From: Brenneria goodwinii
GTDB taxonomy: Bacteria > Pseudomonadota > Gammaproteobacteria > Enterobacterales > Enterobacteriaceae
Length of the DNA stretch: 64,000 nucleotides
Assembly (NCBI RefSeq): GCF_002291445.1
Contig: NZ_CP014137.1
Span: forward strand, 558,001-622,000
Direction of reading: 5' to 3'
Positions 54,258-63,917 of this stretch are shown here, one piece after another. Made by a program: the position numbers and the translations under genes. Under the pieces are notes generated by a model. That model saw nothing but the letters and a program-made list of their open reading frames with translations, made no database searches and was not told the origin of the DNA. Within the stretch, counting starts at the first letter, position 1. Every line of letters begins with the position of its first letter.

Positions 54258-54707
54258 ATGGCAGGAAACATGAGATTTAACACCATGAGCGAAGGCGAAA
54301 TTATTACCGAACTTTGCCGGCGAATAAAAGATGCTCGCATCCAACAACGTTTATCTCAGGTTGATCTCGCGGAACGGGCCGGTTTGGGAATTGCGACGAT
54401 TAAACGCGCGGAAATGGGCGAGTCGATAACGCTTAGCAGTTTATTGTGCATTTTGCGCGGACTTAATCGGCTGCATCAACTGGAAGGTATTTTATTTGAT
54501 GCCGAGGTTGAATCCTTTAATGCCCAGGTGAGCGGCGAGAAGAAACATACGCCGCTGCGGATCCGTAAGAAAGCGGTTGCTTCTCCTGCAAAAACAACCA
54601 GTAAACATGAAAAGATAAAAGAAAAACCGGCCAGTACGGTTGACTGGTATATTTCTGCCGCTGAGAATAATATTGTTTGGTCTCTGCCGGATAATGGAAA
54701 GAAATAG
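54258..54707 (+). CDS. Solitary HTH (XRE/HipB-like) DNA-binding protein
   Basis: A 149-residue protein. Residues 15-75 form an XRE helix-turn-helix (RIKDARIQQRLSQVDLAERAGLGIATIKRAE), resembling HipB-type antitoxins. The rest is a lysine-rich, probably disordered linker (about 93-127) and a short C-terminal segment with WYISAAENNIVWSLP. No HipA-like toxin gene lies beside it. The start is unsure: ATG at 54258, 54270 and 54285 are all possible, with AGGA before 54270. Confidence 0.68.
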   Translation: MAGNMRFNTMSEGEIITELCRRIKDARIQQRLSQVDLAERAGLGIATIKRAEMGESITLSSLLCILRGLNRLHQLEGILFDAEVESFNAQVSGEKKHTPLRIRKKAVASPAKTTSKHEKIKEKPASTVDWYISAAENNIVWSLPDNGKK

Positions 54708-54908
54708 TTATTTTTATCAACGCGCCATTAGTTCGATTATGAATATTTATTTATCTGTTTGATTCTTTCTTTGCAAGAAACCGGCTAATGATTTGATCAA
54801 TGCATTAACCGGCGTTTGATAAAGCGATAAGGGAATATCAGATATAAACGTCGTTATCCTGATTCATTTAAATAATTATGAAAAGTTTTTTAAATAGTCA
54901 TGAGTTTA

Positions 54909-56276
<1,368 letters not shown>

Positions 56277-56287
56277 AGCGACTTCCT

Positions 56288-56316
56288 TTAAAAAACGCCA
56301 GTACAGTACTGGCGTT
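56288..56316 (-). terminator. Intercistronic terminator/attenuator between sdaC and sdaB
   Basis: AACGCCAGTAC and its exact complement GTACTGGCGTT are separated by one base (56294-56316). Read on the minus strand, the stem is followed at once by TTTTTT (with arm overlap) and then the sdaB Shine-Dalgarno sequence. This is an intrinsic terminator shape placed inside the sdaCB operon. Confidence 0.8.
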
Positions 56317-56345
56317 GATATCGATGGCTAATGAGATTGTCTGGA

Positions 56346-57629
56346 TTAACCTAACAGGCTGTAAACGATAGCGGAGATAGCGATCAGCCCCATGACGGTA
56401 ACGAATATGTTGCTGATGTGGCCGCTGTATTTTTTCATCGCCGGGACTTTCTGAATGGCGTACATCGGCATCAGGAACAGCAGGCAGGCGATAACAGGGC
56501 CGCCCAGTGTTTCAATCATGCCCAGAATACTGGGGTTCAGCGTCGCCACAATCCAGGTGGTGATCAGCATGAACAGCGCGGTAAGCCGGTTCAGTTTGCT
56601 GCTGGAAATGGTTTTACCCCGGCCGCGCAGTGATTTCACAATCATGCCGTTGAAACCTTCGCTGGCGCCCAGATAGTGGCCCAGGAACGATTTTGAAATG
56701 GCGATGGTGGCGATAACCGGCGCCAGATAGCCCATCATCGGGTTGTTAAAATGGTTGGCCAGATACGAGAGAATGGAGATGTTCTGTACTTTCGCTTCCA
56801 TCAGCTCCGTGGGGGACAGGCTCAGCACGCAGCTGAACACGAAAAACATCACGGTAATCACCATCATGATATGGCTGTAAGACAGAATGCGGGAGCATTT
56901 CTTCTCTGCCGCTTCGCCGTACTCTTTACGCTTGGCGACGGCAAACGAGGAGATAATCGGCGAATGGTTGAAGGAGAAAACCATCACCGGGATCGCCAGC
57001 CATAATGTCGCCAGCAACCCATTGCCGGTTACGTTGTTGGATAAAGAGACATTTTCAAAAACGGACGTATTCCAGTGGGGGACTAAATACAGAGCCAGAA
57101 TCATTAACACCGCGACAAAAGGATAAACCAGAATGCTCATTGCTTTAACAATCATCACTTCGCCGAAGCGAACAACAAACATTAATCCCAAAATTAATAT
57201 TAATGACAACAGAGCTCTTGGCGGCGAAGGTAAATGCATTTGGTGAGTAATAAAGCTATCCACCGTATTGGTAATTGCCACGCTGTAAACTAACAAAATG
57301 GGATAAATTGCGAAAAAATATAGCAAAGTGATTAGTTTACCCGCGCCAACGCCGAAATGTTCCTCAACAACTTCGGTGATATCTTCGCCACCTTTTTTAC
57401 CTGATAATACAAAACGACATAATGCACGGTGAGAATAATAAGTCATCGGAAAAGCAATAATGGCCATAATAATTAATGGTATAAGGCCGCCAATACCCGC
57501 ATTTATCGGTAAAAATAATACACCAGCGCCAATGGCCGTGCCATAAAGGCCCAACATCCAGACCGTATCGCTTTTACGCCAGCCGGAGGTTCGTTCTAAT
57601 ACCTGGCTGCTATCTTGGATTGTGCTCAT
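56346..57629 (-). CDS. sdaC: Serine:proton symporter SdaC
   Basis: A 427-residue amino-acid permease of the HAAAP family with about 11 helices, close to E. coli SdaC (429). Marks: GWRKSDTVWMLGLYGTAIGAGVLFLPI at the start and FSFNHSPIISSFAVAKR in the middle. It imports L-serine with protons for the deaminase encoded next. Nothing else is in the operon upstream. Its AT-rich upstream region contains one possible CRP half site. Confidence 0.94.
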   Translation of the reverse strand: MSTIQDSSQVLERTSGWRKSDTVWMLGLYGTAIGAGVLFLPINAGIGGLIPLIIMAIIAFPMTYYSHRALCRFVLSGKKGGEDITEVVEEHFGVGAGKLITLLYFFAIYPILLVYSVAITNTVDSFITHQMHLPSPPRALLSLILILGLMFVVRFGEVMIVKAMSILVYPFVAVLMILALYLVPHWNTSVFENVSLSNNVTGNGLLATLWLAIPVMVFSFNHSPIISSFAVAKRKEYGEAAEKKCSRILSYSHIMMVITVMFFVFSCVLSLSPTELMEAKVQNISILSYLANHFNNPMMGYLAPVIATIAISKSFLGHYLGASEGFNGMIVKSLRGRGKTISSSKLNRLTALFMLITTWIVATLNPSILGMIETLGGPVIACLLFLMPMYAIQKVPAMKKYSGHISNIFVTVMGLIAISAIVYSLLG

Positions 57630-58020
57630 GCTAGTTTCTCCTTAGTGAACACAGTGTATAAAAAATACAGTACCGGCAAGTTGCCGTTACAGGATAAAAA
57701 ATGAACAGGACATGTAAAATATGTCGATGGGGCATACTGTTTTGTGGCCGCATTCTATATCGTGGCGGTTGGGAAATAATATTGAGGAGATCACACAAAT
57801 GAATTAATTAGCATTATTTTAATAAACATTTAGAAAAATTAAAATATCAAGAATGATACTTTAAATTTATTATTTTTAATGGCTCTTTCATGATGCGTTA
57901 ATTAGAGTTGAAAGGATGAAAAATAGCCAAAATATTAATGGGCAGAAAATAAGCTGAAATAAATAGTAAACTCAAATTTAGAGATGTCACGCTGAAAGTC
58001 ACTTTTTTTATACGGCGGAA
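57630..58020. other. AT-rich region upstream of sdaC
   Basis: About 390 bases, strongly AT-rich, with no gene. TGTGATCTCC (minus, 57795-57786) offers one perfect CRP half site with a poor partner. It should hold the sdaC promoter; the -10 and -35 could not be fixed. Confidence 0.4.
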
Positions 58021-58028
58021 CCGGTGTT

Positions 58029-58058
58029 GGTCAAGCATACGCCATCGTATGCCTGACC
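58029..58058. repeat. Strong inverted repeat after purK
   Basis: GGTCAAGCATACG, loop CCAT, CGTATGCCTGACC: 12 of 13 positions pair. It lies 19 bases beyond the purK stop on the minus strand. No U-tract follows on either strand, so it may protect the purEK mRNA 3' end or act as a factor-aided terminator. Confidence 0.6.
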
Positions 58059-58076
58059 GAGATAATGTCCGATCGG

Positions 58077-59147
58077 TTAGGCTGATAACTTCTTCTGCGC
58101 CCAGATCAGACCGGGGTGGTATTCATCCGTCAGCATGGCCGCCAGCGACTGCAACGTTTGCCGTAGCTGAGCGCTATCCTGCGCCTGTAAATTCAGATGT
58201 CCGACCTTGCGTCCGGGACGCACCTCTTTTTCATACCAGTGCAGGTGCACCAGCGGCAGCGACAGCCAGTCGATGTTGACCTCCGTTCCGATCAGGTTGA
58301 CCATCACCGACGTGGTATCGACCGCTGGGGCGGGCATCGGCAGATCCAGGATGGCCCGCAGGTGCAGTTCAAACTGGCTGATGGAGGCGCCGTTCTGCGT
58401 CCAGTGACCGCTGTTGTGCACGCGTGGCGCGAGTTCGTTGATCAACAGACGATCGCCGACAACGAAACACTCCATCGCCATGACGCCAATGTAGCCCAGC
58501 TCATTCATAATGGCCGACAGCATCTGTTCCGCCTGCTGCTGCAACTGCGGCGCCGGATGGGGCAGCGCAACGCTGGCGCGCAGGATCCCGTCCTGATGCA
58601 GGTTATGCGTCAGAGGATAGAACACGCAGTCGCCGTGGACATTACGCGCGCCGACCAGCGATACCTCGCCGGAAAAATTGATGCCTTGCTCGACGATGCA
58701 TTCGCCGTAGCACTCAGCGGGAAGCGTATGCTGCTCGCCGTCGCGCAGGCGCCATTGCCCCCGGCCGTCATAGCCGCCGACACGGCGCTTAACGATGGCA
58801 AGCTCGCCGAGCCGGGCGAAAATCTGCGGCCATTCGTCGGCTTTGGCGAGTAATTGCCAGGGCGCCGTAGCCAGATTCAGGGCGTCCAGCAGCTGTTTCT
58901 GCGTGAAGCGGTCAGCCAGACGCGGGAAAATATCGCGATTAACGAAGGCGGTATGCCGAGCCAGTTCTCGCGTAAGCGCGGTTTCCGGCCAGCGTTCGAT
59001 TTCCGCGGTAATCACGCTGTTCTGGAAAGGAACCGATTCCGGTTCCGCATTCAATCCAACGGGATAAACCGCGATACCCAAGGGTTCGCCAGCCTGACGT
59101 AACATTCTTCCCAACTGGCCGTCGCCTAAAACGCAAACCGGTTTCAT
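58077..59147 (-). CDS. purK: 5-(carboxyamino)imidazole ribonucleotide synthase
   Basis: A 356-residue ATP-grasp enzyme that makes N5-CAIR from AIR, ATP and bicarbonate in purine synthesis. Marks: VCVLGDGQLGRMLRQAGEPLG at the start, KRRVGGYDGRGQW, GVMAMECFV and the ELAPRVHNSGHWTQ motif. Its start overlaps the purE stop by 4 bases, as in E. coli, so the pair is coupled and shares the PurR-controlled promoter. Confidence 0.95.
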   Translation of the reverse strand: MKPVCVLGDGQLGRMLRQAGEPLGIAVYPVGLNAEPESVPFQNSVITAEIERWPETALTRELARHTAFVNRDIFPRLADRFTQKQLLDALNLATAPWQLLAKADEWPQIFARLGELAIVKRRVGGYDGRGQWRLRDGEQHTLPAECYGECIVEQGINFSGEVSLVGARNVHGDCVFYPLTHNLHQDGILRASVALPHPAPQLQQQAEQMLSAIMNELGYIGVMAMECFVVGDRLLINELAPRVHNSGHWTQNGASISQFELHLRAILDLPMPAPAVDTTSVMVNLIGTEVNIDWLSLPLVHLHWYEKEVRPGRKVGHLNLQAQDSAQLRQTLQSLAAMLTDEYHPGLIWAQKKLSA

Positions 59148-59653
59148 GCGTCCTCCCGCGGATCAGGATGGGATAATACCTCATCGGTCTGGCTTTGCCG
59201 CCACTCGGCTAAACGAGCGGCAAGCGCATCATCATGTAATGCCAGAATCTGCGCCGCCAGCAGTGCGGCGTTGGCGGCGCCGGCTTTACCGATGGCCAGG
59301 GTGCCGACCGGAACGCCGCGCGGCATTTGCACAATCGAATACAGGCTGTCAACGCCGCTTAACGCGGCGCTTTGTACCGGCACGCCCAATACCGGCACCA
59401 GCGTTTTGGCCGCCAGCATTCCGGGTAAATGCGCCGCGCCGCCGGCGCCCGCAATAATCACGTCAAAACCGTTCTGCGCGGCCTGCTCTGCGAAACTGAA
59501 TAGTTTATCGGGCGTCCGGTGGGCAGAGACGATCTCGACATGAAAGGGAATATTCAGCGTCGTGAGGATTTCGGCAGCAAACTGCATGGTGGCCCAGTCA
59601 CTCTTTGAACCCATGACGATGGCGATTTTTGCCGGGGCGGCGTTGGATGACAT
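59144..59653 (-). CDS. purE: N5-CAIR mutase
   Basis: A 169-residue PurE (E. coli 169) that moves the carboxyl group of N5-CAIR to give CAIR. Marks: IVMGSKSDWATM, VEIVSAHRTPDK with the active-site His, and GAGGAAHLPGMLA. It is first in purEK, with a PurR operator about 165 bases upstream. Confidence 0.96.
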   Translation of the reverse strand: MSSNAAPAKIAIVMGSKSDWATMQFAAEILTTLNIPFHVEIVSAHRTPDKLFSFAEQAAQNGFDVIIAGAGGAAHLPGMLAAKTLVPVLGVPVQSAALSGVDSLYSIVQMPRGVPVGTLAIGKAGAANAALLAAQILALHDDALAARLAEWRQSQTDEVLSHPDPREDA

Positions 59654-59817
59654 GCCTGTAAAACTCCTGTGATTTACATGATGGTGACGTCGATGGTGTC
59701 GCGTCGGCCAGGCGCTGCGTTGGTGTCCGCCTCGACGTTAAAAATCGGACGAATAACGTTGGGCTACCAACAGGGCTCTGACTTTGAGGGCGTAGAGCAT
59801 ATCACGACCTTATGGCG

Positions 59818-59833
59818 AGGAAAACGGTTGCGT
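59818..59833 (-). promoter_or_regulatory. PurR operator of purEK
   Basis: On the minus strand ACGCAACCGTTTTCCT agrees base for base with the purEK operator of E. coli as I recall it, and closely with the consensus ACGCAAACGTTTGCGT. It lies in the purE promoter region, where PurR with hypoxanthine or guanine blocks transcription. Confidence 0.88.
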
Positions 59834-59878
59834 CGATTGGAAAAACGAATCATGCGCTAAAATAGCGTGAGGAAATGG

Positions 59879-60601
59879 CTAGAATGGAAATGAAATCAGT
59901 TCGATATCCCGATCGGTCACTTTGATCATCGATCCTTCATGATGCCAGGCTCCCAGCACCGCGCGTCGCGCGCTGAAGTCATCGGCGACGATCTGATGAA
60001 TTGCCGGGCGATGGGTATGGCCGTGGATCATTGTGTCAACCTGATAGTGCCGTAAGCGATTGATAACCTGTTCAGGATTGACATCCATAATCTGCATTGA
60101 TTTATGCTGGTTCGCCTGCTGACTGGCTGAACGCATGCCGGCGGCGATCCTGAGCCGGATAGATAACGGCAACAGCAGAAAAAGACGCTGTATCAGCGGA
60201 TTGTGCACCCGGCGGCGAAATTTCTGATAGGCATGGTCGTCGGTGCATAAGGTGTCGCCATGTAAAATCAGTATTCGTCGGCCGTACAGATCGAGTACCT
60301 TCTCTTCGGGAAGCAGCGTGAGGCCGCTTTGTTTGGCGAAACGCTTGCCGAGCAGAAAGTCGCGGTTGCCGTGTATGAAATAGCAGGGAACGCCTTGTCG
60401 ATGTAACGTCAACAGGGCATTGGCGATGGTCGTATGCAGCGGCTGGAGGTCGTCGTCACCAATCCAGGCATCGAACAGATCGCCCAGAATATAAAGGGCA
60501 TCCGCATGCACGGCTTCATGGCGTAAAAAACGCAGAAAACCGGCGGTAATCGCCGGTTCATGAAGACTTAAATGCAGGTCGGCAATAAAGAGCGTCGCCA
60601 T
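59879..60601 (-). CDS. lpxH: UDP-2,3-diacylglucosamine diphosphatase
   Basis: A 240-residue LpxH (E. coli 240), a Mn2+ metallophosphatase at the inner membrane. It cleaves UDP-2,3-diacylglucosamine to lipid X and UMP in lipid A synthesis. Metal motifs: FIADLHLSLHEPA, GDLFDAWIGDDD, HGNRDFLLG and MIHGHTHRPA. It begins 10 bases after the ppiB stop, the same pair as in E. coli. Confidence 0.96.
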   Translation of the reverse strand: MATLFIADLHLSLHEPAITAGFLRFLRHEAVHADALYILGDLFDAWIGDDDLQPLHTTIANALLTLHRQGVPCYFIHGNRDFLLGKRFAKQSGLTLLPEEKVLDLYGRRILILHGDTLCTDDHAYQKFRRRVHNPLIQRLFLLLPLSIRLRIAAGMRSASQQANQHKSMQIMDVNPEQVINRLRHYQVDTMIHGHTHRPAIHQIVADDFSARRAVLGAWHHEGSMIKVTDRDIELISFPF

Positions 60602-60611
60602 GCGACCGCAA

Positions 60612-61106
60612 TTATTCGCTAACGGTAACGGAGTTGATCACGACGTCTTCTTTCGGCACATCCTGATGCATACCGCTACGGCCCGTCGCCACGCCTTTGA
60701 TTTTATCAACGATATCCATGCCTTCGACGACTTCGGCGAATACGCAGTAGCCCCAGCCGTCAGCGCGTTCTGAACGGAAGTTCAGGAAATCGTTATCAAC
60801 AACGTTGATGAAAAACTGTGCGGTGGCGGAATGCGGATCGTTAGTGCGAGCCATTGCCAGCGTGCCGCGGGTGTTTTTCAAGCCATTGTTGGCTTCATTT
60901 TTAATCGCAGCTTTAGTGGCTTTCTGCTGCATACCCGGTGCAAAACCGCCGCCTTGGATCATAAAACCATTGATAACACGGTGAAAAATCGTGTTGTCGT
61001 AGAAGCCGCTACGGCAGTAATCCAGAAAGTTTTCTACGGTAGCCGGTGCTTTGTCCGCGAAGGTGTTGATGACGATATCACCGTGGTTTGTATGAAACGT
61101 GATCAT
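60612..61106 (-). CDS. ppiB: Peptidyl-prolyl cis-trans isomerase B (cytoplasmic cyclophilin)
   Basis: A 164-residue cyclophilin, the same length as E. coli PpiB. Active-site blocks: FHRVINGFMIQGGGF, GTLAMART with SATAQFFINVVDN, and the GWGYCVFAEVVEGMDIVDKI end. It speeds proline isomerisation in folding proteins and has no signal peptide when begun at 61106. Upstream codons in frame (to 61172) are not conserved. In E. coli it lies beside cysS, divergent; here a doxX-like gene lies between. Confidence 0.95.
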   Translation of the reverse strand: MITFHTNHGDIVINTFADKAPATVENFLDYCRSGFYDNTIFHRVINGFMIQGGGFAPGMQQKATKAAIKNEANNGLKNTRGTLAMARTNDPHSATAQFFINVVDNDFLNFRSERADGWGYCVFAEVVEGMDIVDKIKGVATGRSGMHQDVPKEDVVINSVTVSE

Positions 61107-61510
61107 AATAATGAACCCTACATAGGCGTAATACAGTAATGAGGAACGATGCTCACAGAATGCGGTGAACAATCAAGAGCGCACTTATAACATAACTGGC
61201 TTGCTGAGTCAGTATGCCCCGTATCTTTCCATTCGCTTCTCTACATTCTCCGATATTGCCGGATCGCTGGCTGAAATCTCTTGGCGCGATGAAGAAATAG
61301 GGTGCCGTGAAAAGAAGGGAAATTGGGGCGAAATAGACAGATATTCAAATAAACTGATTATCTATCATTATGTTACGTGATTTATTTGAATGACATTTTT
61401 GTTGAGCCAGATCACTATTTTTTACAATATGCTTGTCCTTTAGTTGCAAGCAGGATTAGTCTGAGAGTGATTCCTATTACCCTAAAGTGTCACTAACAGA
61501 TAGGTGAATT
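61107..61510. other. Intergenic region between ppiB and the doxX-like gene
   Basis: About 400 bases with outward promoters for both genes. A 71-codon open frame (61165-61380, plus, GTG start) has no ribosome binding site and no homology that I recognise. Nothing else stands out. Confidence 0.45.
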
Positions 61511-61930
61511 ATGCTGGACAGTATCAATCGAGTATTCGATAAGCCGGATTTCGGCAAGCTGTTACTTCGTTTGTCTTTTAGCATCTTAATGTTGTTTCAC
61601 GGCTGGCATAAACTGCATGGCGGTATTGGCGCCATAGAAGGAATGCTGACCTCCTCCGGTCTGCCTGCTTTCATCGCATATGGCGTCTTTGTGGGCGAAA
61701 TAATCACGCCGGTGCTGATGATTCTGGGGATTTTTACTCGTCCCTCCGCGCTGATCTTCTCTTTAACCATGGTGGCGGCCACGTATCTGTCGACGCCGAA
61801 TTTATTCTTATTGACTAAAACCGGCGCATGGATCGCCGAGCCGGCCGCGGTATTTTTCTTTGCCGGTCTGGCCATCGCCTTCCTTGGCAGCGGTAAATAT
61901 TCTGTGATGTCCAACCCGCGCTTGCGCTAA
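61511..61930 (+). CDS. DoxX family membrane protein
   Basis: A 139-residue inner-membrane protein with four hydrophobic helices and the DoxX-family marks LRLSFSILMLFHGWHKL, the VGEIITPVLMILGIFTRPSAL block and a closing LAIAFLGSGKY. Family members are linked to quinol or redox stress functions, but no firm reaction is set. AGATAGGTG precedes the ATG. It has its own terminator and is inserted between ppiB and cysS, which are neighbours in E. coli. Confidence 0.8.
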   Translation: MLDSINRVFDKPDFGKLLLRLSFSILMLFHGWHKLHGGIGAIEGMLTSSGLPAFIAYGVFVGEIITPVLMILGIFTRPSALIFSLTMVAATYLSTPNLFLLTKTGAWIAEPAAVFFFAGLAIAFLGSGKYSVMSNPRLR

Positions 61931-61963
61931 TCGCGTTTTTTCAAAATATTGCGCTTTTATTCC

Positions 61964-61989
61964 AGGCCCGGATAATTCCGGGCCTTTTT
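61964..61989 (+). terminator. Intrinsic terminator of the doxX-like gene
   Basis: AGGCCCGGA, loop TAAT, TCCGGGCCT, then TTTT. It is a strong stem with a U-tract 33 bases after the stop. Confidence 0.92.
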
Positions 61990-62160
61990 ACGCTTATTCC
62001 TTACCGATTATCTGCTTATTCCGCCGCCGCAGTCTTGCAATAGCGCAGGGTTCAGGTTTCAATACGCCGTTAGGGGTGCAAAACCCCAAGTAAATCGATG
62101 TTGCTCACGCATACAGCGAACAATGTTTCACCTATCCTGCGAATACCATGGAATGCCCTG

Positions 62161-63546
62161 ATGCTAAAGATTTTCAATACGCTGAGTCGCCAAAAAGAGG
62201 AATTCAAACCTATCCACGCTGGTCATGTGGGGATGTATGTTTGCGGCATTACCGTTTATGACCTGTGTCATATCGGCCACGGGCGTACTTTCGTGGCATT
62301 TGACGTGGTGGCGCGCTATTTACGGTATTTGGGATATTCGCTGAAATACGTGCGTAATGTGACTGATATTGATGATAAAATTATCAAGCGTGCGGCGGAA
62401 AACGGTGAAACCTGCGATCGGCTGACCACCCGGATGATCGCGGAAATGCATGCCGATTTTGATGCGCTGAATATTCTGCGCCCGGATGCCGAGCCACGCG
62501 CTACCCATCATATTGCGGAGATCATCGAACTGGTTGAAATACTGGTTGAACGCCGCCATGCCTATGTCGCGTCTAACGGCGACGTTATGTTTTCCGTTGA
62601 TACCGCGCCGGGTTATGGCGTGCTGTCCCGTCAGGATCTGAATCAGCTCCAGGCCGGCGCCCGGGTCGAGATTACGGAAGTTAAGCGCAACCCAATGGAT
62701 TTTGTCTTGTGGAAGATGTCCAAACCCGGCGAACCACATTGGTCCTCTCCGTGGGGGGAAGGCCGTCCTGGCTGGCATATCGAATGTTCTGCGATGAACT
62801 GCAAGCAGTTGGGCGAACATTTTGATATTCACGGCGGGGGCTCGGACTTGATGTTCCCGCACCATGAAAATGAAATTGCCCAATCCACTTGCGCGCATGA
62901 CGGCCCGTATGTGAACTATTGGATGCACTCCGGCATGGTGATGGTTGACCGGGAAAAAATGTCGAAGTCGCTCAATAACTTTTTCACCGTGCGCGACGTC
63001 CTGGCGTATTACGATCCGGAAACCGTGCGTTATTTCCTGATGTCGGGCCACTATCGCAGCCAGCTCAACTACAGTGAAGAAAATCTGAAGCAGGCGCGTT
63101 CGGCGCTGGAACGTTTATATACCGCGCTGCGCGGTACGGACGGCAGCGTGGAAGCAAAGGGCGGAGAAGAATTCGAAGCCCGTTTCCGTGAGGCGATGGA
63201 CGATGATTTCAACACCCCGGAAGCCTATTCCGTGTTGTTCGACATGGCGCGCGAGGTTAATCGTCTGAAATCGGAAGATCTGCACGCGGCTAATCAACTG
63301 GCGTCGGCGCTGCGTAATCTGGCAAAAGTCCTTGGTCTGCTGGAGCAGGATCCCGAATTGTTCCTGCAAAGCGGCGTGCAAGCGGACGATGATGATGTTA
63401 AAGAGATCGAAAGGCTGATTAAGCAGCGTAAAGATGCCCGTCAGGCAAAAGATTGGGCGTTGGCGGATGACGCGCGCGATCGGCTCAATGAGATGGGCAT
63501 TATCCTGGAGGATGGACCGCAGGGAACCACCTGGCGGCGTAAATAA
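62161..63546 (+). CDS. cysS: Cysteinyl-tRNA synthetase
   Basis: A 461-residue class I synthetase, identical in length to the E. coli enzyme; it charges tRNA-Cys. Zinc and signature motifs: YVCGITVYDL, HIGH in CHIGHGRTF, NCKQLGEHFDIHGGGSDLMFPHHENE, and KMSKS in REKMSKSLNNF. The start at 62161 fits the conserved MLKIFNTL; upstream in-frame ATGs (62098) have no support. A small hairpin GGGGT-GCAAA-ACCCC lies at 62073-62087 in the leader. ybcJ and folD follow, convergent. Confidence 0.97.
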   Translation: MLKIFNTLSRQKEEFKPIHAGHVGMYVCGITVYDLCHIGHGRTFVAFDVVARYLRYLGYSLKYVRNVTDIDDKIIKRAAENGETCDRLTTRMIAEMHADFDALNILRPDAEPRATHHIAEIIELVEILVERRHAYVASNGDVMFSVDTAPGYGVLSRQDLNQLQAGARVEITEVKRNPMDFVLWKMSKPGEPHWSSPWGEGRPGWHIECSAMNCKQLGEHFDIHGGGSDLMFPHHENEIAQSTCAHDGPYVNYWMHSGMVMVDREKMSKSLNNFFTVRDVLAYYDPETVRYFLMSGHYRSQLNYSEENLKQARSALERLYTALRGTDGSVEAKGGEEFEARFREAMDDDFNTPEAYSVLFDMAREVNRLKSEDLHAANQLASALRNLAKVLGLLEQDPELFLQSGVQADDDDVKEIERLIKQRKDARQAKDWALADDARDRLNEMGIILEDGPQGTTWRRK

Positions 63547-63622
63547 TAATCAAGCCGTTGCCATGCCTGTGGGGAAGACTGCGGGCGTGAGTGACGGGTT
63601 CTGGTTGCCCGGCGTAAAGTCT

Positions 63623-63657
63623 AAATACCGTGGATGGAATCAACCCACGGTATTTTT
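63623..63657. terminator. Bidirectional terminator between cysS and ybcJ
   Basis: AAATACCGTGG pairs with CCACGGTATTT, with AAA/TTTTT tails on both sides. It can end both convergent transcripts. Confidence 0.9.
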
Positions 63658-63672
63658 ATGGCGTGATGCCGA

Positions 63673-63885
63673 TCAGGCGCTCACTTCCACCGTCGCGCCG
63701 TTAAATTGTACTTTCTGTCCGGCCACGATTTTGCAGCGCTTGCGCGTTTCTGTTTGCCCGTCCACGGTGACTTCGCCTGCGGCAATGGCCAATTTGGCGG
63801 CGGCGCCGCTTTCACTCCAGCCCAGCAGTTTCAATAAATCGCACAGTTCAACGTGCGGATGCTTATCGAGATGAAAAATTTCCAT
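63673..63885 (-). CDS. ybcJ: S4-domain RNA-binding protein YbcJ
   Basis: A 70-residue S4-like RNA-binding protein, same size as E. coli YbcJ and alike over full length (KHPHVELCDLLKLLGWSESGAAAKLAIAAGEV, TRKRCKIVAGQKV). RNA partners are not known. It lies just after folD on the same strand, as in E. coli. Confidence 0.94.
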   Translation of the reverse strand: MEIFHLDKHPHVELCDLLKLLGWSESGAAAKLAIAAGEVTVDGQTETRKRCKIVAGQKVQFNGATVEVSA

Positions 63886-63917
63886 AATTTCCTGACTGTT
63901 ATTGCGTTGAGCGCCGC

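Noticed and set aside
61165..61380. A 71-codon frame between ppiB and the doxX-like gene
   Set aside because: GTG start without Shine-Dalgarno sequence, no recognisable protein features, and it overlaps the likely ppiB promoter.
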